From the NCBI GenBank assembly GCA_020852815.1, contig JADZAN010000024.1, forward strand, positions 62,001 to 126,000: a DNA stretch of 64,000 nucleotides. Reading direction: 5' to 3'. Numbering within the stretch: the first letter of the stretch is position 1; each line of letters starts with the position of its first letter. The translations under genes and the position numbers were made by a program. Positions 17,935 through 26,578 of the stretch are shown in pieces. Below the pieces are notes generated by a model. It had not been told where the DNA came from. It worked only from the letters and a program-made list of their open reading frames with translations, and did not search any database. The DNA is from Gemmatimonadaceae bacterium (GTDB lineage Bacteria; Gemmatimonadota; Gemmatimonadetes; Gemmatimonadales; Gemmatimonadaceae).

Positions 17935-19221
17935 ATGTCCATTGCACCAGTCGCGTTGCACCGCGCCGCCATGCACCGCGCCGCCATGCACCGCGCCGCC
18001 ATGCATCGCGCCGCCATGCGCGCCCTCGCGCTCCTCCTGACTAGCGCATTGTCGATGGCGCACGCGCGGCCCGCGTCGGCGCAGGAGACGGTCCCGTCGC
18101 TGTCGCTTGGCTTTGGCGTGGACACGGTGAGCGCCGACGTGCGCGGGATCGTGCGTACGCTGCGCGACTACTTCGCGCTCCCGCAACCGTCGCGCACGCC
18201 CACGCCACTGTGGAACGGTGAAGAGCAGCGCGGGCGGCGTGTGTACGATGCGACGGGCGAGGCCTACCAGGGATTCCCGGCCACGATCATCGAGGTCGTT
18301 CCGGAATCGCCCGACAATGACCTGTACGTGGTGCGTACGCTCTTCGCGCGCTACGACTCGGCGAGTCGCGCCATTCGCCCGCTCGCGGTCCAGCGCCTCT
18401 ACGCGCGCCGCACCGGCGATCGCTGGACGCTGGAGAGTGCGTTGCCGCACCTCACCGCGCGGTGGAGCACGCTGCGCGTGGGACGCATCACCTTTCATCG
18501 TCCACCGGGTGAGCGGATCGACCGGGCGCGTGCACGCCGTACAGCGCAGCTCTTCGATGACCTGCAGCTTCGCTTCGCGATCGCCGACACGTCGACGCTC
18601 GACTACTACGCCTGCGGCTCGACGCGCGAGATGTACCGCATCGTGGGACTCGACTTCATGGTCGCTCCCTCGGGGCCGGGTACCGGGCGCGGTGGACGCG
18701 CGAGCGCGGAGCAACACCTCCTGCTGGCCGGCGATTCGTTGCAGGGCGAGGCGTACATCCACGAACTCGCGCACATCGCCTTCTGGCCCACGCTTCCCGC
18801 AGGCGGACGACATCACATGGTAGAGGAAGGGGTGGCGACATGGATCGGCGGTTCGCGCGGTGCATCGATCGATTCGCTCGCCGTGATCCTCGCGCGCTAT
18901 CAAGCGACGCACCCCGGCGTGACGCTGCGCATGCTGGTGGACGGTGACGTCGCCGGCGTGTGGGGGCAGCCGGAGACCGATGCGATGTACGCCACCGCGG
19001 GAGTGATTGCGGCTGCGATCCACGAGCGCGGCGGCGATTCGGGGATCCGGCGCTACCTGGGCGTCACGGACGACAGCGCCTCGTTCTGGCGCGAAATGCC
19101 GGCGCTCCTGGGAGTTTCCGGGGACTCGCTCGAGGGGTGGTGGCGGGGCGAGGCCGCCCGCCGCGTGGCGCGTCGCCCCCTTCCCGCAGCGCCCAGTCGC
19201 CGTGGCGCACGATCGCGTTAG
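17935..19221 (+). CDS. Secreted zinc metalloprotease-like protein (gluzincin type)
   Basis: 428 aa. N-terminus MSIAPVALHR followed by four HRAAM units, then a hydrophobic signal (RALALLLTSALSMAHA) with cleavage near ASAQE. A zinc motif HELAHIAFW at about residue 278 is followed by EEGVATWIGG, the third zinc ligand pattern of peptidase MA-like gluzincins. Thus it is probably an active secreted peptidase; substrate unknown. GAGGGG lies 9 nt upstream of the chosen ATG. Each of the next repeats also brings an in-frame ATG, so several starts are possible. It ends before a strong terminator at 19289. Confidence 0.7.
   Translation: MSIAPVALHRAAMHRAAMHRAAMHRAAMRALALLLTSALSMAHARPASAQETVPSLSLGFGVDTVSADVRGIVRTLRDYFALPQPSRTPTPLWNGEEQRGRRVYDATGEAYQGFPATIIEVVPESPDNDLYVVRTLFARYDSASRAIRPLAVQRLYARRTGDRWTLESALPHLTARWSTLRVGRITFHRPPGERIDRARARRTAQLFDDLQLRFAIADTSTLDYYACGSTREMYRIVGLDFMVAPSGPGTGRGGRASAEQHLLLAGDSLQGEAYIHELAHIAFWPTLPAGGRHHMVEEGVATWIGGSRGASIDSLAVILARYQATHPGVTLRMLVDGDVAGVWGQPETDAMYATAGVIAAAIHERGGDSGIRRYLGVTDDSASFWREMPALLGVSGDSLEGWWRGEAARRVARRPLPAAPSRRGARSR
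17956..18015 (+). repeat. Four 15-bp tandem repeats carrying start codons
   Basis: Units of the form (A/T)TGCACCGCGCCGCC repeat four times in frame at the 5' end of the metalloprotease gene. Each encodes MHRAA or LHRAA. Copy-number change would keep the frame but alter the n-region of the signal peptide and the number of ATGs. Confidence 0.9.
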
Positions 19222-19288
19222 GGGCCGTTTTCACTGGGGAAATCAGCGTTAGGCAGCGCGCATCGCCACGCGACATCCCGAAAACGAC

Positions 19289-19322
19289 GCGGCACCAGGA
19301 TCCCCGGAGATCCTGGTGCCGC
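19289..19322. terminator. Strong bidirectional hairpin between convergent genes
   Basis: A perfect 14-bp stem (GCGGCACCAGGATC with its complement) around a 6-nt loop, preceded by AAAA. It lies after the metalloprotease gene, with the convergent hydrolase gene ending at 19600. The 19323-19599 stretch shows no recognisable gene. Confidence 0.8.
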
Positions 19323-19599
19323 ATACGTTCGTTCGGGCGGTGGACTGCCCCGCCTGCGTAATTGTAAGACCATTCCCGCCATTGCGCGAGCCCACCTCGC
19401 CAACTTCGCCAACCGGTCACGCTCGCGCCGATACCCCGTGCCTCACCCGCGATGACCGCCAGCGACCGCCGCATTCCTCCCCGCACTCCGCCCCGCTCTG
19501 CGTCGCGATAGGGGAATCGCACATGCCTCCGCTCCACACCAAACACGACGGGACGGGATGCACGACGCGCCCGGCTCCGGCGTTGCAGGTGACGGACTT

Positions 19600-20754
19600 T
19601 CAGGGGGAGAGAAAGCGATCGGCGAGGCGGTCGGCGATGTCCCACGGCGCCGAGTCGGTCCGGTTGGTCAGGATCACGATCACCAGCCCGTCATCGGGAA
19701 AACGCGCCACCCAGTTGGTGAAGCCGCGTGTCTCGCCATGGTGGCGCAGGCGCCGATGTCCCTGGTACTGCTCGACGAACCATCCAAAGCCGTAGTCTGT
19801 CGGCTTGCCATCCTCGAGCACGTAGGGCGTCGTGGCCTCGCGCCAGATCGAGTCACCCACCAGCGGCGCATGCCAGAGTGACGCATGCCAGCGCGCGAGG
19901 TCGTCCAGCGATGAGTAGACGCCACCGTCACCAAGCACCGCCGAGGTGCTGCTCTGGTCGGTGCGCGTCACGCTGTCGCCGCGCACCGTGTAGCCCCAGG
20001 CGCGCCGCGGTACCTGCGTGCGTCCCTCCTCGTGGGCGTAGCTGTCGTGCATCTCCAGTGGCACGAAGATGCGTGCGCGCAGGAAGTCGCCAAAACGCTC
20101 CTTGCTCACGCGCTCGACAATGAGCGCCAGCAGCGCATACGCCGTGTTCGAATAGCGCCACGACGTACCCGGGGCGAAGTACAGCGACTCGGCCCGCGTG
20201 CTCACGAGCGTGAGCGCGTCGAGGTCATGAACCTGTCGCTCAAGCGTATCGGGGACGAACGACTCGTAGTCCCACAACCCCGAGGTGTGCGTGAGCAGGT
20301 GGCGGATGGTGACGTTGCGCGCGTAGGCGGGCAGTTCGGGGAGGAAGTCGCGGGCGTGCGCATCGATCGAGAGCTTGCCGTCGCGCGCCAGGAGGAGGAT
20401 CGCCGTGGCGGTGAACTGCTTCGTGAGCGAGGCGAGGCGATAGTTCGTGACGGGAGTGGCCGCAACGTTCGCCTCCACGTCGGCGAGCCCGAACGATTCA
20501 CGCAGGAGCACGGTGTCGTGCCGCACGACGAGAATGCTTGCCCCTGGCATCCCCGGCGCCGCGAATCGCGCAAAGAGCGAATCGATGAGTGGGCGTGCCG
20601 GTCCGGCACCGGCTGCGCTCGCAACGTCTCGCGGCGTGGCGGCGCCGTCACCACGCCCGCTGCATGCCGCCAGCGCGGCGGTGACACCCAACAGCGCGTG
20701 CAGGAAGACCAGTCGCGCGCCGCGCGCACGATGCGGAGAACGACGGAGAGTCAT
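19600..20754 (-). CDS. Class C beta-lactamase-related serine hydrolase, lipoprotein
   Basis: 384 aa. Signal HALLGVTAALAACSG with a lipobox. Serine-hydrolase motifs are all visible: SLTK (nucleophile SxxK), YSN (YxN) in APGTSWRYSNTAYALL, and HHGETRG (HxG) near the C-terminus. The family includes esterases, D-aminopeptidases and PBP4*-like proteins; a true beta-lactamase is not implied. Its start overlaps the stop of the upstream membrane-protein gene (ATGA), so they are co-translated. Confidence 0.85.
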   Translation of the reverse strand: MTLRRSPHRARGARLVFLHALLGVTAALAACSGRGDGAATPRDVASAAGAGPARPLIDSLFARFAAPGMPGASILVVRHDTVLLRESFGLADVEANVAATPVTNYRLASLTKQFTATAILLLARDGKLSIDAHARDFLPELPAYARNVTIRHLLTHTSGLWDYESFVPDTLERQVHDLDALTLVSTRAESLYFAPGTSWRYSNTAYALLALIVERVSKERFGDFLRARIFVPLEMHDSYAHEEGRTQVPRRAWGYTVRGDSVTRTDQSSTSAVLGDGGVYSSLDDLARWHASLWHAPLVGDSIWREATTPYVLEDGKPTDYGFGWFVEQYQGHRRLRHHGETRGFTNWVARFPDDGLVIVILTNRTDSAPWDIADRLADRFLSP

Positions 20755-21482
20755 GAGCGGGCGTTTCGTCGGGTGGATGGAGAGCGCGAGCCTTCGGTGC
20801 GCCACGTCGCGGCATTGCCCTTCGACACGGCTCGCTTCACGATTGCCGACATCCCCGCGATCTCCCACGTCCCGACAAGGGTGAAGTACACCGTCCCCAT
20901 GAAGAGCGGACGCCACGGTTGCTCGGGCCACAGCCCACCAGAGGTGAAGCGCTGCGCCGCGATCACATCGGGGGTGACGCCGAGTGCGGGAATGGGAAGG
21001 AGGACGGCCATGAAGACGGTGACGAGATAGGCGACCACACCCACCCCCCAGCAGGTCGCCATGTAGGTGCGCTGCGCCTCACTTGGGATTGCACCCGCCA
21101 GCACGGGGAGGACGCGGTTGAGCATGAGGGCGAAGAAGGCAACCATGGGCCAGTTGGAGTCGGTCCCCGCCGAGAAGGCCCAGGCAAACAACATGTAGAA
21201 GGCGCCAAGCCCCGCCACGGCGCCCACCTTGCGCACTCGCTTCATGTCGGAGAGGACAACGATCCCGGTGAACGGCGCCGAGTGCACGACGATGAACTCG
21301 AGCAGGGTGAGCGTCGTGAGCCGCTTTACCAGGAAGGGGTCGATCGCCATCGGGCGCAGCCACGTGAAGAGGCAAACGCCGGCGAGGAGGAAGTCGGGAA
21401 TGGCCGACAGCACCGCGCCGCCCACCGAGGCCTGCACGATGGCGGTGTTGCTCGCGGGGGATGCGACGGAGCGCGTGGGCAT
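20751..21482 (-). CDS. Membrane protein of unknown function coupled to a serine hydrolase
   Basis: 243 aa. About six hydrophobic helices (SAIPDFLLAGVCLFTWL, GLGAFYMLFAWAFSAG, MVAFFALMLNRVLPVLAG, VGVVAYLVTVFMAVLLPI, and a last one in FMGTVYFTLVGTWEIAG). I do not recognise the family. It ends with ATGA overlap into the class C hydrolase gene. A GTG start at 21503 is also possible. Confidence 0.6.
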   Translation of the reverse strand: MPTRSVASPASNTAIVQASVGGAVLSAIPDFLLAGVCLFTWLRPMAIDPFLVKRLTTLTLLEFIVVHSAPFTGIVVLSDMKRVRKVGAVAGLGAFYMLFAWAFSAGTDSNWPMVAFFALMLNRVLPVLAGAIPSEAQRTYMATCWGVGVVAYLVTVFMAVLLPIPALGVTPDVIAAQRFTSGGLWPEQPWRPLFMGTVYFTLVGTWEIAGMSAIVKRAVSKGNAATWRTEGSRSPSTRRNARS

Positions 21483-21554
21483 GCGAGTGCGAGGGGCGGG
21501 CACGTGGCGCGCTCCGCGCCGCTCCGTGGCTTCCCCGGCGCCGATGGCGTCGTG

Positions 21555-22844
21555 TTACATCCTGGGGCGCCCGTCGAGCTCCTCGATGGTGCGCGGCGAG
21601 GCGGAACGCTGCTTCTTGATGCGCGCGGCGTTCTTCTCGTTCACACTCATCACGCGCAGCACGTTCTCGCCGGCGAGCTTGCGCAGGTCGCCCTCGCTCC
21701 AGCCGCGCTTGGAGAGCTCGACGAGCAGGACGGGAAAGGTCGAGACGTCGCCCAGGCCATCGGGAAGTTCGTTCCCCGTGCCGTCGTAGTCGCTCCCCAA
21801 CCCCACGTGGTCGACGCCGGCCACCTTGCGGATGTACTCGATGTGATCGGCCACGTCGGCCACGGTCGCGTTCTTGAAAGGATGCGCGCGCTCCCACTCG
21901 GCCTTGTCACGCCGCACGGCGGCGCTGTCGCCGCCGTGCTTCTTGAGCGACTCGTTGACGACCGCCGACTGTTCGGCTTTCCACGTGGCGACGCGCTGCG
22001 AGACGAAGCCGGGGACGAAGGCGACCATCACTACGCCGCCATTCTTCGGCAGGCGCTTGAGGATCGAGTCGGGGACGTTGCGCGGGACATCGGTGAGGGC
22101 GCGCGCCGCCGAGTGCGAGAAGATGACCGGCGACTCCGACACGTTGAGCGCATCGCTCATCGTGGCCGGCGAGACGTGCGAGAGGTCGACGAGCATCCCG
22201 AGGCGGTTCATCTCGCGGACGACGGCTTCGCCGAAGCGCGTGAGCCCGCCGTGCCGCGCCTTGTCCTGCGCCGCGTCGGCCCAGTCGAGCGTGACGTTGT
22301 GCGTGAGCGTGAGGTAGCGCGCCCCCAGGTCGTAGTAGGCGCGCAGCGTCCCTAACGAGTTCTCGAGGACGTGCCCCCCTTCCATCCCGATGAGCCCGGC
22401 GATCTTCCCGCTGGCCTTGGCGCGCCGCACGTCGGCAGCGGTGAGGGCGAGCTGGAAGGCCTCCGGATACTTCTCCACCACGCGCCGCGCAATGTCGATC
22501 TGCTCGAGCTGCAAGCGCGCGTAGCCCGAGTCCTTCGCCTCGCCGTCGACATACACCGACCAGAACTGCCCACCCACCATTCCCTGCCGCAGGCGCGGGA
22601 TGTCGGTGTTTCCCGAGGTGTGCTTGCGGAGGTCGTACGCATCCACGTCACGGCGATTGGCGGCGACCTCGGAGCGGATGTAGCCCGGGAGGTCGTTGTG
22701 CCCGTCCATGAGCGGCGTGGTGCGCAGCACGCGGCGCACCTTGGCCCAGTGCGAGGCGTCGGCGCCCGACGGCCCCTGCGCGTGAAGGGGCGTGACAACG
22801 ACGAGGGCGCAGGCGGCGACGAGGGCGGGAAGTCGAGTGGTCAT
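21555..22844 (-). CDS. Secreted M19 dipeptidase (renal-dipeptidase family)
   Basis: 429 aa. Signal peptide to LHAQG. Binuclear-zinc motifs of M19: MDGHNDLPG, GMEGGHVLEN, LTLTHN, LVDLSHVSP, VIFSHSAAR, and DHVGLGSDYDG. These enzymes cleave dipeptides, including those with a C-terminal D-residue. It overlaps the upstream lipoprotein gene by ATGA. A second M19 gene lies at 26579; the two share layout but differ in the last ligand region. Confidence 0.92.
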   Translation of the reverse strand: MTTRLPALVAACALVVVTPLHAQGPSGADASHWAKVRRVLRTTPLMDGHNDLPGYIRSEVAANRRDVDAYDLRKHTSGNTDIPRLRQGMVGGQFWSVYVDGEAKDSGYARLQLEQIDIARRVVEKYPEAFQLALTAADVRRAKASGKIAGLIGMEGGHVLENSLGTLRAYYDLGARYLTLTHNVTLDWADAAQDKARHGGLTRFGEAVVREMNRLGMLVDLSHVSPATMSDALNVSESPVIFSHSAARALTDVPRNVPDSILKRLPKNGGVVMVAFVPGFVSQRVATWKAEQSAVVNESLKKHGGDSAAVRRDKAEWERAHPFKNATVADVADHIEYIRKVAGVDHVGLGSDYDGTGNELPDGLGDVSTFPVLLVELSKRGWSEGDLRKLAGENVLRVMSVNEKNAARIKKQRSASPRTIEELDGRPRM

Positions 22845-23335
22845 TGGACGAGGTCGACCTTCACCGGCGGGGCGAAGGTGGAGTAGTTGAGCGCGAGGAT
22901 GGTGGCCGAGATCTGATAGGCCCCCGGCGGGAGCGCCGTGGTGGACACGCTGCTTGGAACGAAGTCGGTGAGCCCGGTCCAGACGAACTTGCGTACGATC
23001 TGTCCCTTGGGCGGGAAGGTGTCGGTCTGGAACTGCTGCAGGTTGATGCAGTTGCGCTGCCCGTTAGGCGGCACGACGGTGGTGCCGGCGCTGTTGCGAA
23101 TGGTGACGTTGAAGCGGCAGCTGGTGCCGTACGCGACGACGGCCGAATCGGTCAGCGTGCTGGTGGCGATGACGCTGATGGTGTCGGCCTTGCCGATCTT
23201 GAACGTGGTGGTGCTGAAGGCGAGGGTCAGGACGATCGGCTCTTCCCCCGTCTTGGGGATCACCGGGTCCTGGGTGCAGCCGAACGCGAGGGCGGCGAGT
23301 CCTGCGACGGCGACCGCAAGGGCGCGTCTGGTCAT
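22841..23335 (-). CDS. BsuPI-like lipoprotein
   Basis: 164 aa from the ATG giving MTRRALAVAVAGLAALAFGC (basic n-region, lipobox FGC). The mature part is a single beta-sandwich with TLTDSAVVAYGTSCRFNVTI and PPGAYQISATI, resembling the intracellular-proteinase-inhibitor (BsuPI) fold. A relative with the same layout is at 59478. It is coupled (ATGA) to the M19 dipeptidase downstream, so it may help or regulate that enzyme; this is inference. Confidence 0.6.
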   Translation of the reverse strand: MTRRALAVAVAGLAALAFGCTQDPVIPKTGEEPIVLTLAFSTTTFKIGKADTISVIATSTLTDSAVVAYGTSCRFNVTIRNSAGTTVVPPNGQRNCINLQQFQTDTFPPKGQIVRKFVWTGLTDFVPSSVSTTALPPGAYQISATILALNYSTFAPPVKVDLVQ

Positions 23336-23445
23336 GGCTTGATTGTACGGGGCGGGTGCGGATTGCGACACCCGCGCGGGGGCGAACGGAACAGGACGCT
23401 AGAGGCGATCTGGGCGCTGGGCGCTGGGCGCTGGCGCCCGGGTGG

Positions 23446-24519
23446 TCAGTGTCCGGGGATGGCGGTGTTGAGGTTGTAGCGCATGATGCGTCCGTGGCGC
23501 CCGGTGCGGTCGCGTTCCAGGTGATAGATGTCGCCGGCGGGACCGGGCGATTGCTCGAGGAGGGCGTCGATGGCGCGCCGGTCGTCGTCCGTGAGCTGCA
23601 ACGTGAGCGCCGCCAGGGTCGGCGCGAGGTGACGGGCGTGCCGCGCGCCAACGATGACCGCCGTCACCCCGGGCTGGTCGAGCACCCAGCGAATGGCCAC
23701 CGTGCCGATGCGTACGCCGTGGCGCTGGGCGACACCGCGCAGCAGCTGCAACAGCGACTGGAACGACTCCCACCCCCCATACTCGTCGATGACGAGCTTG
23801 TACTTGGTGAGCGAGCGGTTCTCCAGCGGCTCGGTTGGTTCGCGGGCCCCCAGCCACTTCTCGGAGAGGAAGCCGCCGGCGAGCGCGCCGTAGCAGAGCA
23901 GCTCCACCCCGTGCGCCTTGCACAGCGCGGCCATGGCGCCGGCGGGGCGGCGGTCGAGGAGCGAGTATTGCAGCTGGTGCGAGACTACCGGGAGCCCATC
24001 GTCCAGCAGCGCCTCGAGGTGCGGCGTGTCGAAGTTGGTGACCGCCAGGTGGCGGAACTTTCCCTCGCGCCGCAACGCGTCGAGATAGCGCGCGGCGTCG
24101 AGCACACCGGGAATGTCGTAGTCCCACCAATGGAACTGCACGAGGTCGAGCGTGCGCACGCCGAGTCGCTCGCGCGAACGGTCGATGAGGCGGCGGATGT
24201 CGTGCGCGGTGAGCGAGGCCAGCGCCCCCAGGTCGGGGACGAACTTGGTGTGGACGCGCACCTGCTCGAGCGCGTGGCGGTGATTGTGCGCGGGGCGCCA
24301 CTCGCGCAGGAAGTCGCCGATGAGCTCCTCGACACCCGTGTAGATGTCGGCGCAGTCGAAGGTGGTAATCCCCGACTCGGCAAAGGCGCGCATGTCGGCC
24401 AGCGCCTGCGCGCGCTCGATCGTGCCGTGCCCGCCCGCCAGCTGCCAGCCGCCCTTGATGAGGCGCGAGATGCGATAGCCGGGAGCCAGGTCGACGTGCG
24501 TCCGGGAGGGGGGGCTCAT
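23446..24519 (-). CDS. Aldo/keto reductase
   Basis: 357 aa. AKR barrel: ISRLIKGGWQLAGG, ITTFDCADIYTG (catalytic Asp and Tyr), LDLVQFHWWDYD, HLAVTNFDTPHL, VSHQLQYSLLDRR, ELLCYGALAGGFLSEKW, VAIRWVLDQPGVTAVIVGAR. NADPH-dependent carbonyl reduction is expected, substrate unknown. ATGA overlap with the TIGR04076 gene upstream. Confidence 0.88.
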   Translation of the reverse strand: MSPPSRTHVDLAPGYRISRLIKGGWQLAGGHGTIERAQALADMRAFAESGITTFDCADIYTGVEELIGDFLREWRPAHNHRHALEQVRVHTKFVPDLGALASLTAHDIRRLIDRSRERLGVRTLDLVQFHWWDYDIPGVLDAARYLDALRREGKFRHLAVTNFDTPHLEALLDDGLPVVSHQLQYSLLDRRPAGAMAALCKAHGVELLCYGALAGGFLSEKWLGAREPTEPLENRSLTKYKLVIDEYGGWESFQSLLQLLRGVAQRHGVRIGTVAIRWVLDQPGVTAVIVGARHARHLAPTLAALTLQLTDDDRRAIDALLEQSPGPAGDIYHLERDRTGRHGRIMRYNLNTAIPGH

Positions 24520-24914
24520 GTCGCGTTCGGGGGAGAGGCGCTGCGTGCTAGCGGTCCCGTGCCGGTGGTGCCCGGCATCGGGACGAGCGTGACGTCGCTG
24601 TGGCGAAAGGTCCGGCGCGCGATGCGCGTGATGCGGAAGCGCGCGCCGCAGTGCGGGTCGACGCAGGCGACGTCGGTGTCGGTCGTCATCCAGTCGGCGG
24701 GGTGTGTCTCGCGCTGCTTGGCCGGGAGGATGGGGAGGATGCCGGCGAGCGAGTAGAGCGGGAACGTCTGCCCGTCGGGAAAGCGAAGGTTCTCTCCCGA
24801 GAGTTCGAACCAGTCGCCCGCGCGGTGGTTGCACACCATGGGGCGTTCGGTGGCGACGACTTCGACGCGCAGGTCGTAGAGCGTGAACGTGTCGTCGGCG
24901 TGCGGTGCAGACAT
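24516..24914 (-). CDS. TIGR04076 family protein
   Basis: 132 aa. TLYDLRVEVVATERPMVCNH, AGDWFELSGENLRFPDGQ, LAGILPILPAKQR and DVACVDPHCGARFRI match the small TIGR04076 family, with conserved cysteines (C of PMVCNH; CxxxxC in VACVDPHCG). Function is unknown, though family members often sit beside aldo/keto reductases, as here. Divergent from the antiporter gene with about 40 bp between start codons. Confidence 0.8.
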   Translation of the reverse strand: MSAPHADDTFTLYDLRVEVVATERPMVCNHRAGDWFELSGENLRFPDGQTFPLYSLAGILPILPAKQRETHPADWMTTDTDVACVDPHCGARFRITRIARRTFRHSDVTLVPMPGTTGTGPLARSASPPNAT

Positions 24915-24944
24915 CCGGTCCTCTCCCGTGGGTGCGACGCGTGG

Positions 24945-24950
24945 TATGAT
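24945..24950 (+). promoter_or_regulatory. Extended -10 box for a leaderless antiporter transcript
   Basis: TGGTATGAT is an extended -10 element ending 8 nt before a GTG in the antiporter frame. Transcription would start at or next to the GTG at 24958, giving a leaderless mRNA. No clear -35 box. Confidence 0.45.
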
Positions 24951-24957
24951 AACGCCC

Positions 24958-26391
24958 GTGTCATCCCCTCTCGAATTCCACGGCCGCCTTGCCGGGGCGC
25001 TCGCCCCCTTTCTCCTTTTCCTCACCGGCGTGGGGTGGTTGGCGCTGTCGGGGGCGCCCGACGAGAAGGGGTTCTGGCCCATCCTCCTGGCTGCGCTCGC
25101 GCTGGGGCTTGCCCTGGCGAAGGATCGCACGCGCTACAGCGAGGCGGTGCTGGCGGCCATGGCGCAGCCCGTCGTGATGCTGATGATCATGGCGTGGCTC
25201 CTGAGCGGTGTGCTCGCCGTGTTGCTCAACGCCTCGGGCTTCGTGGAGGCGCTGGTGTGGGGGGCGCGAGCGCTGCACCTGACGGGGGCGGCGTATGTCG
25301 CGGCGGCGTTCCTCACGTGCTGCGTCGTCTCCACCGCCACGGGGACGTCGTTCGGGACCATCATGCTCGCGGGGCCGCTGCTCTATCCCGCGGGTGGTGC
25401 ACTCGTCGCGCCGCCGGCGGTCCTGATGGGGGCGATCCTCGCCGGGGCGACGTTCGGCGACTCCATCTCGCCGGTCTCGGATACCACGATCGCCAGCGCG
25501 GGGTCGCAGCTGACGGATGTGCCCGGGACCGTGCGGGCGCGCCTCACGTACGTCCTCCCCGCCGGGGCGCTGGCGCTGGTGACGAGCGTGCTGCTGGCGA
25601 TGGTCAGCACGCCGGTGTTAGGTAGTGCGCCTGGAGTGTCGTCCGCCGCTGAGTCGGCGGCCGTGGGCGCGGCGGCGGCGAGCGCGAGCGGCGGCGCGCG
25701 TGGCCTGGCGATGCTCCTCGTTCCCGCCGTCGTCATCACCATGCTCGTGCGCAAGCGGCACCTGCTGGAGGGGCTCTTTGCCGGCATCGCGCTCACGCTC
25801 GCCCTGGCGCTCGCGCTTGGCCTCCTCGAGCCCGCGCAGGTCTTCTACATCGACCGTGCCGCCTTTGGCGCCAAGGGGCTCATCATCGACGGCCTATCGC
25901 GCGGACTCGGAGTGTCGGTCTTCACCATCCTCCTCATCGGATTGGTCGGGGCACTGCAGGCGTCGAGTGCCGTGGAAGGGGTGCTCGCCTGGGCGCGCAC
26001 CAGCACGCTCTCGCCGCGGCGCGCCGAGCTGTGGATCGTGGGAGCCGTGTCGGTCGCGGTGCTCCTGACGACGCACTCCGTGGTGGCGATGCTCACCGTC
26101 GGCGCCTTCACGCGTGAGGTCGGGGCGCGCGCCGGGCTGAGTGCCTATCGACGCGCCAACCTGCTCGACATGACGGTGTGCACATACCCGTTCATCCTCC
26201 CGTACTTTCTTCCGACGATTCTCGCATCGAGCGCGAGCGCGTCGGGCGCCGACTTCGGGATGCCGCGCGTGGCGCCGTTCAGCGCAGGGCTCCACAACAC
26301 GTATGCGTGGGCGCTGGTAGGGGCGGTGGCGCTGGCGGTGGTGACGGGGTGGGGGAGAAGGGGGGACGGGGGTTGGGGGGTAGGGGGGTGA
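24958..26391 (+). CDS. NhaC-type Na+/H+ antiporter family protein
   Basis: 477 aa from the GTG. About eleven membrane helices. The signature GATFGDSISPVSDTTIASAG is the conserved polar core motif of NhaC/ArsB-like antiporters. Probably exchanges Na+ (or a carboxylate) for protons across the inner membrane. An ATG at 24946 lies inside the proposed -10 box. The last 14 residues are Gly/Arg/Trp-rich, encoded by a G-rich tract that resembles the antisense of the CCCGTC elements, so the C-terminus may have been altered by such a tract. Confidence 0.85.
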   Translation: MSSPLEFHGRLAGALAPFLLFLTGVGWLALSGAPDEKGFWPILLAALALGLALAKDRTRYSEAVLAAMAQPVVMLMIMAWLLSGVLAVLLNASGFVEALVWGARALHLTGAAYVAAAFLTCCVVSTATGTSFGTIMLAGPLLYPAGGALVAPPAVLMGAILAGATFGDSISPVSDTTIASAGSQLTDVPGTVRARLTYVLPAGALALVTSVLLAMVSTPVLGSAPGVSSAAESAAVGAAAASASGGARGLAMLLVPAVVITMLVRKRHLLEGLFAGIALTLALALALGLLEPAQVFYIDRAAFGAKGLIIDGLSRGLGVSVFTILLIGLVGALQASSAVEGVLAWARTSTLSPRRAELWIVGAVSVAVLLTTHSVVAMLTVGAFTREVGARAGLSAYRRANLLDMTVCTYPFILPYFLPTILASSASASGADFGMPRVAPFSAGLHNTYAWALVGAVALAVVTGWGRRGDGGWGVGG

Positions 26392-26400
26392 GGGTGGGTG
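26346..26400 (-). repeat. G-rich tract at the antiporter 3' end
   Basis: Runs of four to seven G separated by A/T/C, including GGGGGGACGGGGG, which is CCCCCGTCCCCCC on the minus strand. It forms the last codons and the stop of the antiporter gene. Low-complexity relative of the CCCGTC elements; no hairpin module seen. Confidence 0.5.
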
Positions 26401-26517
26401 CGGGTGCGCACACTGAACCACTCCTATCGGTGCGCCGAACGCCGCACCGTCTCCCCTCCCATCATGGCCCCCCGCCCCCCCACCACGCACATTCCCCCTC
26501 ACCGGCGCCCGGCGCCC

Positions 26518-26578
26518 GGCGTCGCCCCTCGACGCCACCCCCGTCTCCCGTCCCCCGTCCCCCGTCCCACCAGGCCCC
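26518..26578 (+). repeat. Hairpin plus CCCGTC element before the second M19 gene
   Basis: GGCGTCG-CCCCT-CGACGCC (26518-26536), a perfect 7-bp stem, directly followed by ACCCCCGTC and three more YCCCGTC units, reaching the ATG at 26579. Confidence 0.75.

Noticed and set aside
19600-20754. Antibiotic-resistance beta-lactamase
   Set aside because: SxxK, YxN and HxG are present, but these are shared by the wider class C-like esterase and peptidase group. A lipoprotein of this type is not evidence for resistance.
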